A DNA stretch of 7,100 bases from Sphingomonadales bacterium. GTDB taxonomy: Bacteria > Bacteroidota > Bacteroidia > UBA7662. Where the stretch lies: NCBI GenBank assembly GCA_016872125.1, contig VHBD01000077.1:1-7100 (forward strand). The letters are read 5' to 3'. Below are positions 6,968 through 7,100 of the stretch, in pieces; within the stretch, counting starts at the first letter, position 1; every line of letters begins with the position of its first letter. Below the pieces are notes generated by a model. The model was not told the DNA's origin. It saw only the letters and a list, made by a program, of their open reading frames with translations, and did no database searches. The position numbers and the translations under genes were made by a program.

Positions 6968-6977
6968 ATAGGCGCCG

Positions 6978-6985
6978 CAAAGGTA
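6978..6985 (-). promoter_or_regulatory. typA promoter -7 element
   Basis: The minus strand reads TACCTTTG followed by CG, a perfect Bacteroidota TAnnTTTG element, identical over ten bases to the one at the helicase start. It ends 31 bp before the typA ATG, giving a predicted leader of about 24-27 nt. There is no clear TTG at the -33 distance and no Shine-Dalgarno in the leader. Confidence 0.5.
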
Positions 6986-7005
6986 TCATATCCGCCCTCA
7001 TTCCT

Positions 7006-7013
7006 TATATTTG
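7006..7013 (+). promoter_or_regulatory. tRNA-Asp promoter -7 element
   Basis: TATATTTG is a perfect TAnnTTTG Bacteroidota -7 element. It ends 25 bp before the first base of tRNA-Asp, so transcription should begin at about 7017-7020 and leave a short pre-tRNA leader. The distance from the divergent typA element is only 20 bp, so the two promoters share one small region. No TTG is seen at the expected -33 position. Confidence 0.5.
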
Positions 7014-7019
7014 CGTCGC

Positions 7020-7036
7020 GTTAAGCGTTGCTTAAC
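7020..7036 (+). repeat. Perfect inverted repeat directly upstream of tRNA-Asp
   Basis: GTTAAGC (7020-7026) and GCTTAAC (7030-7036) are exact complements separated by GTT, giving a 7-bp stem with a 3-nt loop. It ends two bases before the tRNA and begins at about the predicted transcription start. In RNA it would form a hairpin filling the 5' leader of the pre-tRNA. In DNA it could be an operator. There is no T-run after it, so it is not a typical terminator. Confidence 0.6.
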
Positions 7037-7038
7037 TC

Positions 7039-7100
7039 GGTTCGGTAGTTCAGTTGGTTAGAATACATGCCTGTCACGCATGGGGTCGCGGGTTCGAGTC
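7039..7100 (+). tRNA. tRNA-Asp (GTC), 3' end cut by window edge
   Basis: The sequence folds as a tRNA. The acceptor 5' strand GGTTCGG (7039-7045) is followed by T8 A9 and a D-arm with GTTC and GGTTAGA. The anticodon stem CATGC (7066-7070) pairs with GCATG (7078-7082). The loop CTGTCAC has anticodon GTC at 7073-7075, reading Asp codons GAC and GAT. The variable region and the T-arm GCGGGTTCGAGTC run to the right edge. The 3' side of the T stem and the acceptor strand lie outside the window. It is divergent from typA and may be the first of a tRNA cluster. Confidence 0.96.

Noticed and set aside
1..7100. CRISPR array, insertion sequence, prophage, toxin-antitoxin or defence genes
   Set aside because: I saw no regularly spaced repeats, transposase or integrase motifs, or unexplained conserved coding regions. 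Nearly all the sequence is accounted for by five housekeeping proteins and one tRNA.

Overview
The window is an ordinary housekeeping stretch of a Bacteroidota (Bacteroidetes) chromosome. Three things point to that phylum. DnaA domain I and TypA read most like Bacteroidota family members from memory. Several gene starts are preceded by the phylum's characteristic -7 promoter element TAnnTTTG. None of the start codons has a convincing Shine-Dalgarno sequence, which is normal in that phylum. The sequence alone does not allow a genus call.

Layout from left to right. Positions 1-994 (minus) hold the N-terminal 331 codons of histidyl-tRNA synthetase (hisS), cut by the window edge. Positions 1007-2494 (minus) hold the replication initiator dnaA, only 12 bp upstream of hisS, so the two are probably co-transcribed. 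A 190-bp A+T-rich gap (2495-2684) carries a candidate dnaA promoter and a pair of phased direct repeats. Positions 2685-4409 (minus) hold a DEAD-box RNA helicase with a DbpA-type RNA-binding domain and a basic tail. Only 30 bp away and divergent is cytidylate kinase cmk (4440-5123, plus). It converges, with a 15-bp gap, on the ribosome-associated GTPase typA/bipA (5139-6947, minus). A 91-bp region (6948-7038) separates typA from a divergent tRNA-Asp(GTC) gene that starts at 7039 and is cut at the right edge.

Functionally the genes serve core information processing: replication initiation (DnaA), supply of CMP/dCMP kinase activity (Cmk), tRNA charging and decoding (HisRS, tRNA-Asp), and ribosome assembly or RNA remodelling (DEAD-box helicase, TypA). 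No mobile element, CRISPR array, phage gene, toxin-antitoxin pair or recognisable defence system was found, and no unknown protein-coding gene of meaningful length. There are no gene-free stretches over 200 bp.

The points worth a second look are regulatory and small in scale. They are a 30-bp divergent promoter region that implies leaderless or near-leaderless mRNAs for the helicase and cmk, a forced non-ATG start for dnaA, phased A-tract repeats at the dnaA promoter, a perfect hairpin directly before tRNA-Asp, and a 7-codon leader ORF whose stop overlaps the typA start. I did not find evidence of an undescribed system.
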